Below, piece after piece: positions 1 to 11,100 of a stretch of 64,000 nt of DNA. The stretch spans positions 1,490,001 to 1,554,000 of the forward strand of contig JAJEKV010000075.1 of assembly GCA_021234155.1 (NCBI GenBank), written 5' to 3'. Below the pieces are notes generated by a model, which searched no databases, was not told where the DNA came from, and saw only the letters and a list, made by a program, of their open reading frames with translations. The stretch comes from Isoetes taiwanensis (Eukaryota; Streptophyta; Lycopodiopsida; Isoetales; Isoetaceae). Position 1 is the first letter of the stretch. Each line of letters begins with the position of its first letter. The position numbers and the translations under genes were made by a program.

Positions 1-361
1 CTAAGAAAGCATTCACTAATATGAATGACTAAATGTCAAATTGAAAAACTAAACAACTGCCTCTAGTATATTAATGCAAAAATTGCTCCAAATATGGATG
101 ACAATACCACTTGTCATGTCAAAATAGATAAAATCAGATTACATAAAGAACAGTTTGTTGCAAGAGCTTATCGGTAGAAAAAAAAAAAAAAAAAAAAAAA
201 AAAACTACTATCAGTTCGTCCAACCACGCCAACCTTTTGGCCCCCTTCAAATGTACATGTGATAACACAAGTTATAAGAGAAGAATTCTCTCTATATCAA
301 ATCTGCCACAAGCAGGATAATTCCATTCAGCAGGCAGCCAGTCCAAGACCTTATAAAAAAA

Positions 362-1734
362 TAGACTTACCATTCTGGCGCTGTATTTGTCCCTCAGAAG
401 GCCATTCTTGGGGTCGTCTATGACCCTTGCATGTATTGTTTTATGCGCTCAATTGAGACAATGCTGCTAGCCAGCTGGCATACCATTGGGTTAGGATTGC
501 GAGACTGATACTTATAATTGATCTATATGCCAAACCAACTCCCGCAAGCCCTGCAGAAAGCAGGTTTTGCAAACTCAGACATCTAGATAGTAATTACCAT
601 AAATAAAATGGTCAAAAGCATGTCTCGAAACTACCAAATGAGATTCCTGGGAACACTTGCCAGAAAAATCCCAAATATGCCAAGGAGAAGCGTGCCACAC
701 ATCTCCACACGTATTATAAAACACTCCATGGCACCATAGATACGCACATAGCTTGTTTCATCAATATCAACAAGCTCCAGATTCTTTGCCTAAATCTTTG
801 TTGCATATCAAAAGCTCGAATGGTGGTAGCACCACTTATGGTTTCTCCACATAAGCTTAAGATCGGATCCTTGGTCATTCAGCGCATTAATTCTTGAGAA
901 TTGTTTCTGTAGTAATGCGGATAACAACAATTATAAATCTACAAGTGCTTACAATGTTATACATACTTAAAACGCCATAAATTGGTTAATCCTACAGATG
1001 CACAGTTGAAAGCAAGAATGTTTTCTTGGCAATAAATAGTAATGGATGATAAGAAAATCCGACATATGCAATTTCAACGGACATTCTACCTCTGAAGCTG
1101 CCAAGCCACCAGACCAAGTTATTTAATTTCTATTAAAAATCTAGCTATTTGATGAAAGCTCACATTTCACATTTAAGAAAAACAATAGGATCCATGCATA
1201 GAAGAAACTAAAATTAGGAAACATTTTGACGGTGTTCGTAGAACAATGTACAATAGGAATCATCACTATAATTATTTCCAACTTAACCACGAGTACTACA
1301 ATCAACACTCCAAGAAGGTCAAGTAGAAAAGCAAGCAAGATACCAGAGATTTGGATGACCAATAAACTCGTATCACTTGATACCTGAGGAAGAAAATCTG
1401 TGCATCAGGAATATAAAGCACAAGATTCAACTTAATGAGAACCAATTTGAAGTGCATACCCTACTTAGAATCCTGCCAGTTGGTGTTGCATCAAAAAACC
1501 TATTGGAGCTTTAAATATAGAGTCTATCATGAGGGAGAAGAATGCCCTTGATGCTTTCACGCCAAGCATGACATGTACCCGTAATTGAACGAAAACAGAT
1601 GGTGCTTGATGTGCAAATAGCACATATCCACCAACAAGCCGAGTGGAATTAAGACGAGTGTTCATAACCTGAAATGCTAACCATATTCCCCCATTTATTA
1701 CCTTATTTCTTGAATTGTCCATGCTTCTTAACAA
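362..1734 (-). pseudogene. ABCC (MRP-type) ABC transporter, second transmembrane domain, decayed
   Basis: Intact ABCC proteins are plant vacuolar or plasma-membrane pumps for glutathione and other conjugates. Read right to left, the pieces match the second membrane domain up to the linker before the second nucleotide-binding domain. 1734-1460 encodes a stretch with LGVKASRAFFSLMIDSIFKAP and then, one base out of frame, DATPTGRILSR. After a GT-AG intron, 1383-1253 resumes with VSSDTSLLVIQISG. 926-790 has YYRNNSQELMR, a TGA, then GETISGATTIRAFDMQQR. 480-370 has SIERIKQY, a frame change and PQEWPSEGQI. Splice sites are preserved, so this is a decayed genomic copy and not a retrocopy. At least two frameshifts and one stop break it. 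The first half of the protein was not found upstream; NBD2 would lie beyond the left edge. Family assignment is firm; exact exon ends are approximate. Confidence 0.8.
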
Positions 1735-2647
1735 TCAGCGAGTGAAAACCACTTGAAACTCAACCAAATTTATTTGTACACATGCTCAAAACAGTTTATT
1801 ACGGAAATGCTAATTCATATATCTAGGAATTGCCTGGCAATAATTATGAAGCCCAATTTATCCTGCCAAAACTTATCCCTGGTTGCTACTGCCCCAAATA
1901 GATCTGTCTCCAAAAAAAAAGGGGTATAATTGAAAACCAGCTTGCTGCAACCAAGATTTATCAGTATACGTTGCATCCAGGTTTATTAACACTATTCAGG
2001 CTCATAAATTTCCTGACCTTTGCAAGTGCAATCAGCATGCTATTACATTTACAAAATTGCCCGTCTTACCTTTATTTACATTAAAAGGGATAAAGGAAAG
2101 GACATTTTTTGATTCACTGCTAAAAAATACAATGTCCAAAAGCTGCACCTTCTCCGAACTACAGTATCAACTAATAACAACATATCAACTGAACCACAGA
2201 CCCAACTCATTATGGGGGCATAAGGGCTAGCAAACCAATGTAGAGCTAGAAACAATTGTTCACACTCGAAACTCCAACCTATGACACCATCAACTGCTGG
2301 TATGCCAACACTATTTGTCTGCTGATACTTTGGGCCCCAATTCTTACAAATCTTTGCCATCTGTGTCCTATTACACCAGCTGAAGTTGCCAATTGCTTCA
2401 GGAAAGCATAAACAAAACCCAAAAAAAAGGCATTTTAAAAGCGCTGACATGGGTCCTATCGTGTTGGTGCATTGGTCTGCCTGAGAGTATTCAAGCATTG
2501 GCAACAGACACTGTAAGTATACAGCAGTCATGCATAAAGTCTCAAACCTACGCAGAAAGAGCAAATGCATACCAGTATGTGATCCGCAACATGCAGCAGG
2601 AAGAGATTGTCACTTGATGTGTAACTAGCATGGTACTTCGTGTACCT
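1735..2647. other. No recognisable gene
   Basis: An open frame at 2570-2076 on the minus strand translates to a cysteine-rich sequence matching no family I know. It shows none of the Walker or signature motifs expected if the ABCC gene continued upstream. A T-rich and A-rich spacer is all that can be supported. Confidence 0.4.
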
Positions 2648-4084
2648 TCACAATTGAGCAGCCTTTTTCTCGCAATAAACCGTTGTAACGCAGCTGCCCA
2701 TCCATTCTCTAGCATTTTCTGAACAACATGCTATTTGTATTAATTCGACACCTCCTTCGAGACTCACATCCAATTTCTGAACTCCTCCAGATGACACAGG
2801 TATACAACAGGCTCCTATTACAATGTCATAGGAGTGTTCGATCAATTGGCCATTCAGATTTCCAATACAAAATTCGAGCCACTGTTCATAACTATCGTCA
2901 TCAAACCAATGCACCTTCAACAAAATTCCAGAAGGCGTTGGTATCTGGCCATGTAGGACTTTTACATCAAGTTCAAACACAAGGACAGATGGCAGATCTA
3001 CTGTCCTTTCTAAGCCTGGATGGTTATGCATGGGGTGCTCGAAGGCATGTTGAACAGAATTTGATACATAGAAAGCCTTTCCTGCAGAAAACTCATTCCT
3101 TCGATACGGGGGATTAATCCCTTTATCCCTGAAATTCTGCAGAGAAGAAGTGCGTGTTCCATGGTATAAATGTACACACCCTTCCCCATTGAAAGGACTA
3201 TATAAAAATGTGATGCCTTCATCAACTTTCCCATGATTCTTAAATTCAAAAGACCTATCGGCCAAGGTTCTCGTTCGATTCTGATTTTCCTTCGGTGGTA
3301 CTTCTACCATTACCATTTCGCAAAAGGGACTACCTTTGGACGAAGTTCTCAAAATTATATTTCCTCCTCTTCCCCCACTTCTTCCTCCCCTTCTACCACC
3401 TCCACTCCCTCCACCTCCACCTCCACTGCGAGCTCCACCTTCCTGTGAGGTTTCCTCTCGTTGCCTTCTATTACCTTTTCTTCTTGAGGTTGCGCGAGTC
3501 CAAGTTGCATCATTAACATCATTAACACTGGTGGATTCATCCTTGCCATCTGATGGCTTAGCATCCATACAACCACCAAAGAAATTACGAAGTGCTCCAT
3601 CTAATGGCAATACATGTATCTTCACAATATCATCAACAATGGTTTGGGCAAGAACTGCCTTGCCTCGTCTTAATGCATAATTACCACCAAGAAAAGAGTC
3701 TCTCAAATGCCCAAGATTATCAACTACCAATTCGACTATAGAAGATGAAAAGAAATGGCTCAAGAAAGGAACGATATCATTTTCAATGTTACATGCAAAA
3801 GGATCTTCACTGCCTATCTTTTCTATATCCTCCGTCAGCTCATTCCAAATAATACCAGACATACCAGACAAATCTAGCGCTTGGAAAACGTACTTAGAAT
3901 CCAAAACCTTTGAAAGAGCAATTTTGACCATACCTTCTTTTAAGGGATAACTACGTTCTGTGGCTCTCTTTTCCATGCCTCTCTCTTCTCTGATTACTCT
4001 GCCTTTTTCCATCGCGCTGCAACCAGAACTCTCTTCTCTGATTACTCCTCTGGAACAGACCTCTCTTAAGATCCAAACCTCCAT
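2648..4084 (-). CDS. ADP-ribosyltransferase-fold-like protein with RGG linker
   Basis: Uninterrupted frame of 478 codons from the ATG at 4084. The frame stays open 40 codons further upstream but without another ATG. Residues about 60-190 form a mixed helical N-terminal part I do not recognise. Residues about 212-245 are a Gly/Arg/Ser linker of RGG type (GGRRGGRSGGRGG), often an RNA-binding feature. Residues about 290-470 begin with VHLYHGTRTSSLQNF, then GINPPYRRNEFSAGKAFYVSN. This YHGT / GI-P / F..G.AFYV pattern recalls the small ADP-ribosyltransferase-like domains of the DUF3990/PARP superfamily, with YHGT near residues 307-310. Activity, substrate and catalytic residues cannot be judged. 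The N-terminal region (about 10-40) contains near-repeats of VIREE and MEKG, so the true start could be a later Met such as the one in EGMVKIALSK. No intron is needed. It could also be a coding region of an unrecognised mobile element. Confidence 0.6.
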   Translation of the reverse strand: MEVWILREVCSRGVIREESSGCSAMEKGRVIREERGMEKRATERSYPLKEGMVKIALSKVLDSKYVFQALDLSGMSGIIWNELTEDIEKIGSEDPFACNIENDIVPFLSHFFSSSIVELVVDNLGHLRDSFLGGNYALRRGKAVLAQTIVDDIVKIHVLPLDGALRNFFGGCMDAKPSDGKDESTSVNDVNDATWTRATSRRKGNRRQREETSQEGGARSGGGGGGSGGGRRGGRSGGRGGNIILRTSSKGSPFCEMVMVEVPPKENQNRTRTLADRSFEFKNHGKVDEGITFLYSPFNGEGCVHLYHGTRTSSLQNFRDKGINPPYRRNEFSAGKAFYVSNSVQHAFEHPMHNHPGLERTVDLPSVLVFELDVKVLHGQIPTPSGILLKVHWFDDDSYEQWLEFCIGNLNGQLIEHSYDIVIGACCIPVSSGGVQKLDVSLEGGVELIQIACCSENAREWMGSCVTTVYCEKKAAQL

Positions 4085-4128
4085 CGCGCAAACCTCCGGC
4101 TGCGCAAATCCAACGGGTGAACAATACC

Positions 4129-4175
4129 CTATTTTTGGGGCGTATATTCGTTTAGTATACTGGCGCCCCAAATAG
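4129..4175. repeat. Short inverted repeat upstream of the ART-like gene
   Basis: CTATTTTTGGGGCG at 4129-4142 faces CGCCCCAAATAG at 4164-4175, giving a hairpin with a 21-base loop, just upstream of the minus-strand start codon at 4084. It may be a regulatory hairpin or the end of a small inverted-repeat element. Confidence 0.55.
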
Positions 4176-4473
4176 TTTGGTATGTTATGTAAATGAGAAA
4201 GCAAAAATTCCTTGCATTTAGGAATGCAAATGTGCTATCTTCTTATGTTCAATTTGCTCACTGCTCATTCATTATTTTCCATTCTTTATCGGGTTTTTCC
4301 TCATGTTTGATTGTTGATCATTGATTTTTGGAATATTCTGTGTTCTGTGCCAAATCAAAGGCCATCAAATTTCTGGCCAATAATTCGCCTGCTAGTTCCA
4401 AAGGTGGAAACGCTACACATGGTCAGAACATAAAAAAAAAAGAAGAAGCTGAAGGCGTGCCTGCCTTCACCAT

Positions 4474-4561
4474 GCTCCGGCTCCAATCCGGCTACTCCGG
4501 CAATCCGGCTACTCCGGCTCCCCCAATCCGACTACTCCGGCAAATCTAGTCTACTCCGGCA
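4474..4561. repeat. CTACTCCGG minisatellite
   Basis: Five or so imperfect tandem units containing CCGGCTACTCCGGCAAT or its variants, in otherwise AT-rich DNA. No coding function is evident. Confidence 0.75.
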
Positions 4562-4639
4562 GAACTCAAGAGGAAAAACTCAAGAAGCCCCTAAGCAACC
4601 CAGCAATTTTGCCGAGGGCATTTTGAATCGCTGGTGGCA

Positions 4640-4783
4640 TCAGGATATATCGCTGTAGAATACGTTCATACAAATGTACAAGTTGCAGAGATCATGACTA
4701 AGGCAGTCTTAATTGCAAAGTTTCATAAATTGCAAAGATTACTAGGAGTTGTAGATGTAAAGGATGTTGTATCAGGACTTTAA
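4640..4783 (+). pseudogene. Ty1-copia polyprotein C-terminal end (RNase H region) relic
   Basis: The frame reads YIAVEYVHTNVQVAEIMTKA, then FHKLQRLLGVVDVKD and a stop at 4781-4783. This matches the usual end of a copia polyprotein (the -VADIFTKAL-...-KLGVV- pattern). It is a short orphan piece on the plus strand, opposite to the larger copia element to its right, so it comes from a different insertion. The following 4790-5350 may hold its LTR, but I could not identify the LTR ends. Confidence 0.6.
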
Positions 4784-5358
4784 ACAAGAAAGGTTACAGT
4801 CATAAAGGCAATTTTTTGTGTAAAATAATATCAAAGAGCAGTTGCACAGTCCAACACATGAACTTAACGATATATTGGGTAAACCAAGGCACAAAATTCT
4901 ACACATGCAGTAGCAGGTCTAAAATGTGAATGAAGGATGCACATGGTAGTGCAGACATATAAGTTACAGATTCAGTTGAGCAGCCGCAAAGTTTTGAAGT
5001 TGCAGGCAGCTTGAACAATATGTTACAATTGAATATTTGAATAATATGTTGCAGCTAAATGTTAATTCATAAGGAAGAATGAAAAGTATTAGGATCATGA
5101 AATAACATTTTGCAGGTTAGATCATGATCATGCATGAGTATGAAATTTAGAAATTGAAATACAAGCTTAACTTGATTGATCATGATTGAGTTGAGATTAC
5201 GAAATAGTGTGACCAGTATGTGAAATCAATCTTATAACCATAAGGTTGAACATTAGAGCTTATTTTTTGATCAGTTATAGACCATACAATCAAGGTTTGA
5301 GATGGCAACCACACTTGGTGCAAGTTTGTTTAAGTGGTATTAATGTGTTTAGAAGGTG

Positions 5359-5574
5359 ATGCTGAGCTTTCAGGCATGGAAAGGAAGGATGAAGGCTAAT
5401 TTAGAAGCAGATGGATTGTGGGATCTCATCTTTGAAGGTGAACAAATAAAAGGTGAAGGTAGCCCCACAACCACACCACAAAAAGGAGGTACTTCTGCAG
5501 CAACAATAGTAGCTACTGGTAGTAGTGACTTCAAGGAAAGATTACAAGAAGTTAGAGTGATAGTAGCAAAATAA
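5359..5574 (+). pseudogene. Ty1-copia gag start relic
   Basis: Frame with FQAWKGRMKANLEADGLWDL, the pattern at the start of plant copia gag (W..KM...L...GLW). It extends 70 codons and then stops. It lies about 570 bases after a copia 3' coding end on the same strand, an order (pol end, spacer, gag start) that could reflect two elements sharing one LTR. No LTR borders were recognised. Confidence 0.5.
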
Positions 5575-5713
5575 AGTATTAAGAAAAGCATTATGCCACA
5601 GAAACCATATAAATATTAAAGATCCTCGTGTTACGTTCTATAGCCACTGCTTTTGCAAGTATAGTGTACGTGCAATCCTAGGTCAGATTAATGAAATAAA
5701 GGGATTAAATTTG

Positions 5714-6120
5714 CTAAGAAAAAACCAGACATTTAAACTCCGCCATTAAGTCTCCTGCTAGACTTGCTAGTACTAATCTATTTTGATTATACATAGGCAT
5801 GTCCACTGCTTCTTCCCACAGAATATGCTTTAGCATGGCTCTCACAAAGTCCGAGATACTTCTGCTCTTTCGTTCTGCAACTCTGTTTTGTTGAGGATAA
5901 TATCTACAGGTCAATTGTCTTTACCATTTCTGGGCAATATTTTTTGAGTTCATCAGATAGATATTCACCATCGCAATCTGACTTGATGCATTTTTTTTTT
6001 TTATTGTTTCCTTCCTACTTCTACCTCGAATATCTTAAATGCATCAAAAGCTAATCCTTAGTTCTAATCGTGTAGCATTTTGCTTTCCTAGAATCAATGT
6101 CGTTAAGTAAGTCAAAATCC
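5714..6120 (-). pseudogene. Copia integrase core, C-terminal part
   Basis: 5914-5714 reads CRYYPQQNRVAERKSRSISD, then FVRAMLKHILWEEAV, matching the copia integrase YTPQQNGVAERKNR block that carries the catalytic Glu position. Before it, 6060-5960 reads AFDAFKIFEVEVGRKQ and further on CDGEYL in another frame. Several stops are present. The preceding part of integrase is separated from it by a LINE insertion. Confidence 0.7.
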
Positions 6121-6137
6121 ATACGTTTAAAAAACGT

Positions 6138-6895
6138 TTTTTTTTTTGAAGAACTGAGACACTTATATTAAAAGAATGGCAATGATACAAGAGGAGTAGT
6201 GAGGAAAAAGAATGCCCCGAAGGGACAAAGACACCTCAGCACTCCATACTAAAAAACTAGAGCATAAACTTCCAATCGCCTCTAGTAATCACTGTACAAA
6301 CTCCCCATTCGCATTTACAATGTGCAAAATATCTCGCCAGATGCAAAACTTTGTCTCCTCTAGGCCAGTAAACACAAGAAAACTCTGGAATAGCTTATGT
6401 CTGAGTTGTGGAACTAGAGAGGCTGCAGGTTGCTGAATCCCTTGAAAAATCCATAAACGACGCCGTTTCCAAATCAACCAAACCAACCACGTCTTACACA
6501 GATGGAAAGTCTGCTTCTTAGGAGAGGACCATGAAGCTGGAAACACATGAAGAAGTATCTTCTGGCTACACATCCTGATCCGGAACAATGCTCTGACCCA
6601 ATCCCATGCAGCTTGCAAATGTGGGCACAAGAATAGACAATGTTCAATGGACTCCCGATGAGAGCCACAACAGGGGCAAAGAAAACTCACAGCTGGCTTA
6701 AATCTATGCACCAGAACATTTACCCTAATGCAGCGGTGCACCACTTGCCACAAGAGAACCCTAACCTTCAGTGGGGGGAGAGAGTTCCAAGTCCATGTCC
6801 AGACGGAGCATGGACTTGGACTTGGACTTCGGTGGGGGGAGAGAGTTCCAAGTCCATGTCCAGACGGAGCATGTCCATGTCTAGACGGAGCATGG
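6138..6895 (-). mobile_element. LINE 3' fragment A with zf-RVT domain, 5' truncated
   Basis: A non-LTR retrotransposon 3' end in minus orientation. The poly(A) tail appears as a T run at 6137-6147. The frame at 6753-6289 reads WQVVHRCIRVNVLVHRFKPA, then CPCCGSHRESIEHCLFLCPH, the zf-RVT zinc-binding domain that follows reverse transcriptase in many plant LINEs. It aligns closely with fragment B at 7716-8447. Its 5' end runs into a ~61-bp tandem duplication (6771-6892). Confidence 0.8.
6771..6892. repeat. ~61-bp tandem duplication at the LINE A 5' end
   Basis: Two near-identical units begin with GTGGGGGGAGAGAGTTCCAA at 6771 and 6832. Each ends in GGAGCATG and is followed by extra GGACTT and TCCATGTC motifs. 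The unit includes LINE coding sequence, so it duplicated within or at the junction of the insertion. Confidence 0.8.
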
Positions 6896-7389
6896 ACTTT
6901 TTTTTTAACTCTAAAAAATGTTTTTTTAAGATTTTTTGAAGATTTTTAAAATTTTTGAAAAAAATCTTTAAAAACATATTTCATATAAAATATGTTAAAA
7001 ATCCTTAGATTGTGACTTTTTTAATCCAAATATATGATATTCTTGAACTTATTTATCTTTATATATAAAATTCTTACATTTCTTAACCTCTATAATAATG
7101 TTTTTCTGAACTTTTGTAAGAGTTGCATGGCAAAGCAGCTATGATATCTTTGTATTTGAACTTGATAGTTTCTAATAGCAGCATAAGATTCTGATTTACT
7201 TGTTGGCATGCTATGATTTGTAACTTGTAGCAAAAATGTGCATTTTAACCGTAGCAAATATGTCCAATAAAGCAGTGCATAGAATGTGCAATTTTTTTTT
7301 ACTTTTTTCCCTTTTTTTCCATAATAAATTGTAAATATCCTTTAAAACCGCGAGAATTTTTATAGAGATACTTTAAAAATAAAAAACAG
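6896..7389. other. AT-rich spacer, no gene
   Basis: Very AT-rich DNA with long T runs between LINE A and the copia integrase piece. It is either degraded copia sequence or older inserted DNA; nothing can be named. Confidence 0.5.
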
Positions 7390-7714
7390 GTTTTTTAACA
7401 TTGCTTAGAATAGTCATCAATAAACGTCATAAAGTACCTCTTTCCATAAAGACTTCTTACATTCAAGGGACCACAAAAGTCAGTGTGCGACAGCTCTAAT
7501 ATTCCTTTTGCCCTCTTCTTTGATCTTGTGAATGCTAGTGTGCTTACCTAGTCTACATCCAACATGTAAATTGTTCAATATCATCATTACAAGCATCAAG
7601 CCTTCCCATCTTAACTAGAAACTTCACATTATTTTGATGAATGTGCGCCGATCTTTCATGCCAAATCCTTGCCGAGGGTGAAGTGGCAATATTTATACTT
7701 TCTATTATATGCTC
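7390..7714 (-). pseudogene. Copia GAG-pre-integrase and integrase N-terminus
   Basis: Reads IWHERSAHIHQNNVKFLVKM, then after stops LTFVVPSNVRSLYGKRYFMT and FIDDYSK. This is the H...H zinc-binding pre-integrase domain followed by the first integrase Asp region (TFIDDYSK). LINE B interrupts the reading frame immediately upstream. Confidence 0.75.
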
Positions 7715-7715
7715 A

Positions 7716-8447
7716 TTTTTTTTTGAAGAACTGTGTCAGCAATATATTAAAAGAATGGTAATGTTACAAAGCAAGTGAGGAGGAAGGAGAACTGCCCCAA
7801 AGAGACAGTGATACCTCGACACTCCACAACAACTGCAACTCTCCCTGGCATAAACCGCCATCACCATCTACCACACCCAAGAAGTCCCGCCAAATGGAAA
7901 ACTTCCGCTTTACTAATCCCGAACACCAAAAGCTTTGAAATAGCTTGTACCGAAGTCGAGGAATCGGAGAGGCCGCAGTCCTGAATCCCCGAAGATCCAC
8001 AACCGCGCCGCTTCCAAATCAACCACACCAACCAAGCCACGCCTGGATGCAAGGCTTGCTGCCGTCTGGCGCGGCCAAGCACCAGGATATACATGAAGCG
8101 GCAATTGTTGGCTATTCAATCTCACACGAAATGCAGCCACGACCCAATCCCAGGCAACCCGCAAGTGAGGGCATAAAACCAGACAATGCTCCACAGTCTC
8201 ACGATGAAGGCCACAACAAGGGCAAAGAGGGCTCACACCCGGCCTAAACTGACTCACAAGGACATTCACCCTGATACAGCGGTGCACCACCTGCCACAGA
8301 AGCACCCGAACCTTCGGTGGGGGAAGTGAGCTCCATGTCCACGTCCAAACCGAGCGCCATCGAGAACCCGGAAGCTGCAGAGACCACTTGCCTGAAGGGG
8401 GCAGAGTGTCATGAATAGCCAACACCCGGTAACAAGACCGCCACAAG
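7716..8447 (-). mobile_element. LINE 3' fragment B with zf-RVT domain, 5' truncated
   Basis: The poly(A) tail is seen as T's at 7716-7724. The frame at 8446-7913 reads VRVLLWQVVHRCIRVNVLV, then CPCCGLHRETVEHCLVLCPH. It is closely related to fragment A but more GC-rich. It interrupts the copia element between protease and pre-integrase and is truncated upstream of zf-RVT, the usual result of incomplete target-primed reverse transcription. Confidence 0.8.
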
Positions 8448-8559
8448 TTGCCTACACTTTTTGCACTTTACAAAATTGCTTCTCGAAGCAAACCTTGTAT
8501 CCTACATCAACTAATTGACTTATGGATATCAAGTTCCTAATTATGGAAAGAACACATAA

Positions 8560-8930
8560 AACATCTTCCAATTTTATTACAATTCAATCTAAATCATAGA
8601 GCTCCAATGGTCCGGCTTCCTCCACCTTTCGATGCCCCATTTCCCATTTGCACATGATGTGAAGTTCTCAATCTCTTTTCTTTCAGTGTTTCAACAGATT
8701 TGACTATGCTTCTCTCAGCTCCACTATCTAATATATATAATTCAAGATTAGACTTGTTATCCAAAGCACTCCAAGCATTACTAATAATTACCTAGCAGCA
8801 GGGTCAGTTTCTTCAATTTCAGCCTCCTTTGCCACATTTATTGAAGCATGTTCCCTGCTCATATTACCTCTTGCCCTTCCTTTAACATTTCTGAAACTTC
8901 TCACATTACTAAAAGGGCCTCTGCTCGGAC
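8560..8930 (-). pseudogene. Copia gag tail and protease
   Basis: Right to left, the frame gives GPFSNVRSFRNVKGRARGN, then INVAKEAEIEETDPA and, after a frame change, NLELYILDSGAERSIVKSVE. The LDSGA motif is the retroviral-type aspartic protease active site. The gag zinc knuckle expected just before it is found 5 kb to the right, beyond the GC-rich LINE. Confidence 0.7.
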
Positions 8931-10382
8931 CACACAGGAACTCCTGCCTCGGCAGAGAATTGGAGCCACGTCAAAGCGGGCGAGGATAACAAAGGTTCGC
9001 GTTGAGGCTAGCAAAGGCTCCCGGGGGCGGGCATGGCGGTGGAGATGGAGTCCCTCGGCACCCCATGTGCTCGGAAGGCAACCGGTGGTCGAAGAACCGC
9101 ATCACGTGCCCGGAGACCCGCACACAACACGTAGGGAGATGGCCTTGGCACGGCACACTTTGAACGGCGGCGGGCCGCAGAGCTTCGGCCGACATGCGGG
9201 GCCCGCCCTGGACTTCGGTGTTCATCACTCGACACCATGACACGGGAGAGGGAGCGGGCAATGCACCCAGGCGATGGTCACCATGTCACCGGCTCGGAGG
9301 TTGAGGAAGCCACCACCATGGCACGGGGGGCCCTTGAGCCGCTTTGCTTGCATGACCGCATTACGCCGGGTTCTTGAGGAGTACAATGAAGCGGCAATCC
9401 CGGCTGGGCGCCCGTGTCTTTGGGGCTCGAAAGCACGCCTCGCTATTCAGAGCCTCGAGCTCCGGGGGTCTAAGGCAACAATCCATGAGCGGGGCGGGGT
9501 CTCCCTACCGAGGTTCATAGTCAAAGTCGCGGCAGTCTGCAGGCGGGAGATGGCCAAGTAGCGGCCCGGGCCTGCAAGAGCCGTGCTCCCCACTTCACCC
9601 GCCGCAGGACGGCTCGGGCCGCTACCCCCCCCCGGTATGCACGGCCCGCATGATGCGGCGCCAGACCACGCCTTTGCCCTCCGCACTCAAGCCACCCCAC
9701 GCCATCCCAGCCACCACCACCACCGCAGCCCAAAGGCCCCCTCGCCCACCTTTTTGATCCGAGCCCACAGAACTCCAAGAGCTGCTGAGACGGAGGCCAC
9801 AATAACTGGTAGTCCGAGGCATGCGGAAGAGGAGGGAGAGTCAGCCCCCACAACATCCAACACACATTCTTGATCGGATGACATTCCGCAGGCGGTTACA
9901 TTTCCCGAGCAGCCCGCCATGGGGCTCGGCACCGTCAAAAGCGCATTGTCATATTAGCGGTTTAGCGGATCGCGCAGTGCATGATGCCATATGCGGCGGG
10001 GCAAGATGTCAAGGGGACGCCCCTTACGGGCGGACCGACCTCACACCCGCACAACAGGAGGCACGCCAGACGGGGAGCTTGTCGTAGTCGAGGCATCCAC
10101 CACCAAGGGGGTGCCGCAAGATTGGTTCGGGCGGGATGCACATTTTTAGCCAGCACACTCTTCGCTGCTGGACCCCCCCCGCCCCAATCGCAAATGAGCG
10201 TGGCCCCCGCTCGCCTCTCCTACCACAGCCCCCCCTTCTCCCCGCTCCTACTCCTACTCCCTCCCGCGCCCACGCGCGCTCTCCCACATCTTGCCTCCGC
10301 TCCATCTACTTCTCACTCAGACCTCTGCTTCCGTCCCCCCACGACTCGGTCAGCGCGATACCCTTCTTCCGACAAATAGGAA

Positions 10383-11100
10383 TTGTGCCTCCGGGTGGTC
10401 TCATGGAATTGTCGAGGCTTCCCTTCGCGAGGGGCGGTCCTCAACTCCATGGCGGCCGATATGGATCTCATCTTTCTCATGGAGACATGGGGCACGAAGC
10501 ACACGCGGCTCCGGCCGGTTACCAACATTTCTCGGTCTTCAATACAATGCAGACGTAGGGTCATGGTGGGGTTGCTTGCTACTACCGGACAACCTTGACA
10601 CATTGGTTACCCTCCGAGAAGACGCATGCACACAACCGGTACTTGTGGGTTCGTGTGCATAATACCGATGGCAACCCTCTTTTTTCGGCACCAATTATTT
10701 CCCTCACGCCAGAGCACCTTCTATCGCAGCCCACTTTCCGTCTGCGGATAGGATGGACCCTTATGTCGATCTATATGATGACATACAACAAAGACCGGCC
10801 AGTTGGGTAGGGTCGTTCTTCTTGGGGATTTCAATGCATGCATTTAAGTAGAGCAGTCCATGAGACTTGACCCCTCACGACGATGTCCCCGCAGCCTACG
10901 CCCCGCAGAGGCAACCTGGCTACGAGGATCGGGATGACAACGGTGTCACTTCGCTTTGCGAGCATTTGCTCCTATTTTTGCCTTGATAATTTGCAATGGC
11001 CTCCGCGACAAAGCCCAATTCTCACAAGTGCACTGCCGAGCATGGACAATAAGGGGAGGGTCTAGTGTGGTAGACCGTGGTGCTCGTAGTTGCGCAAGAT
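10383..11100 (+). pseudogene. LINE endonuclease (EEP/APE-type), frameshifted
   Basis: Starts VVSWNCRGFPSRGAVLNSMA, then DMDLIFLMETWG, the standard N-terminus of plant LINE endonucleases. Pieces LLPDNLDTLVTLREDA, RYLWVRVHNTDGNP and MDPYVDLYDDIQQ follow in different frames. The role in an intact copy is nicking target DNA to prime reverse transcription. Confidence 0.75.

Noticed and set aside
3233-3680. Plus-strand Pro/Ser-rich open frames opposite the ART-like gene
   Set aside because: They are the antisense of the Gly/Arg-rich linker; the minus-strand frame is far longer and contains conserved-looking motifs.
9521-10305. Several GC-rich frames on both strands, some over 90 codons
   Set aside because: High GC content lengthens chance frames; no domain or consistent codon pattern was seen, so only a generic LINE ORF1-like region is noted.
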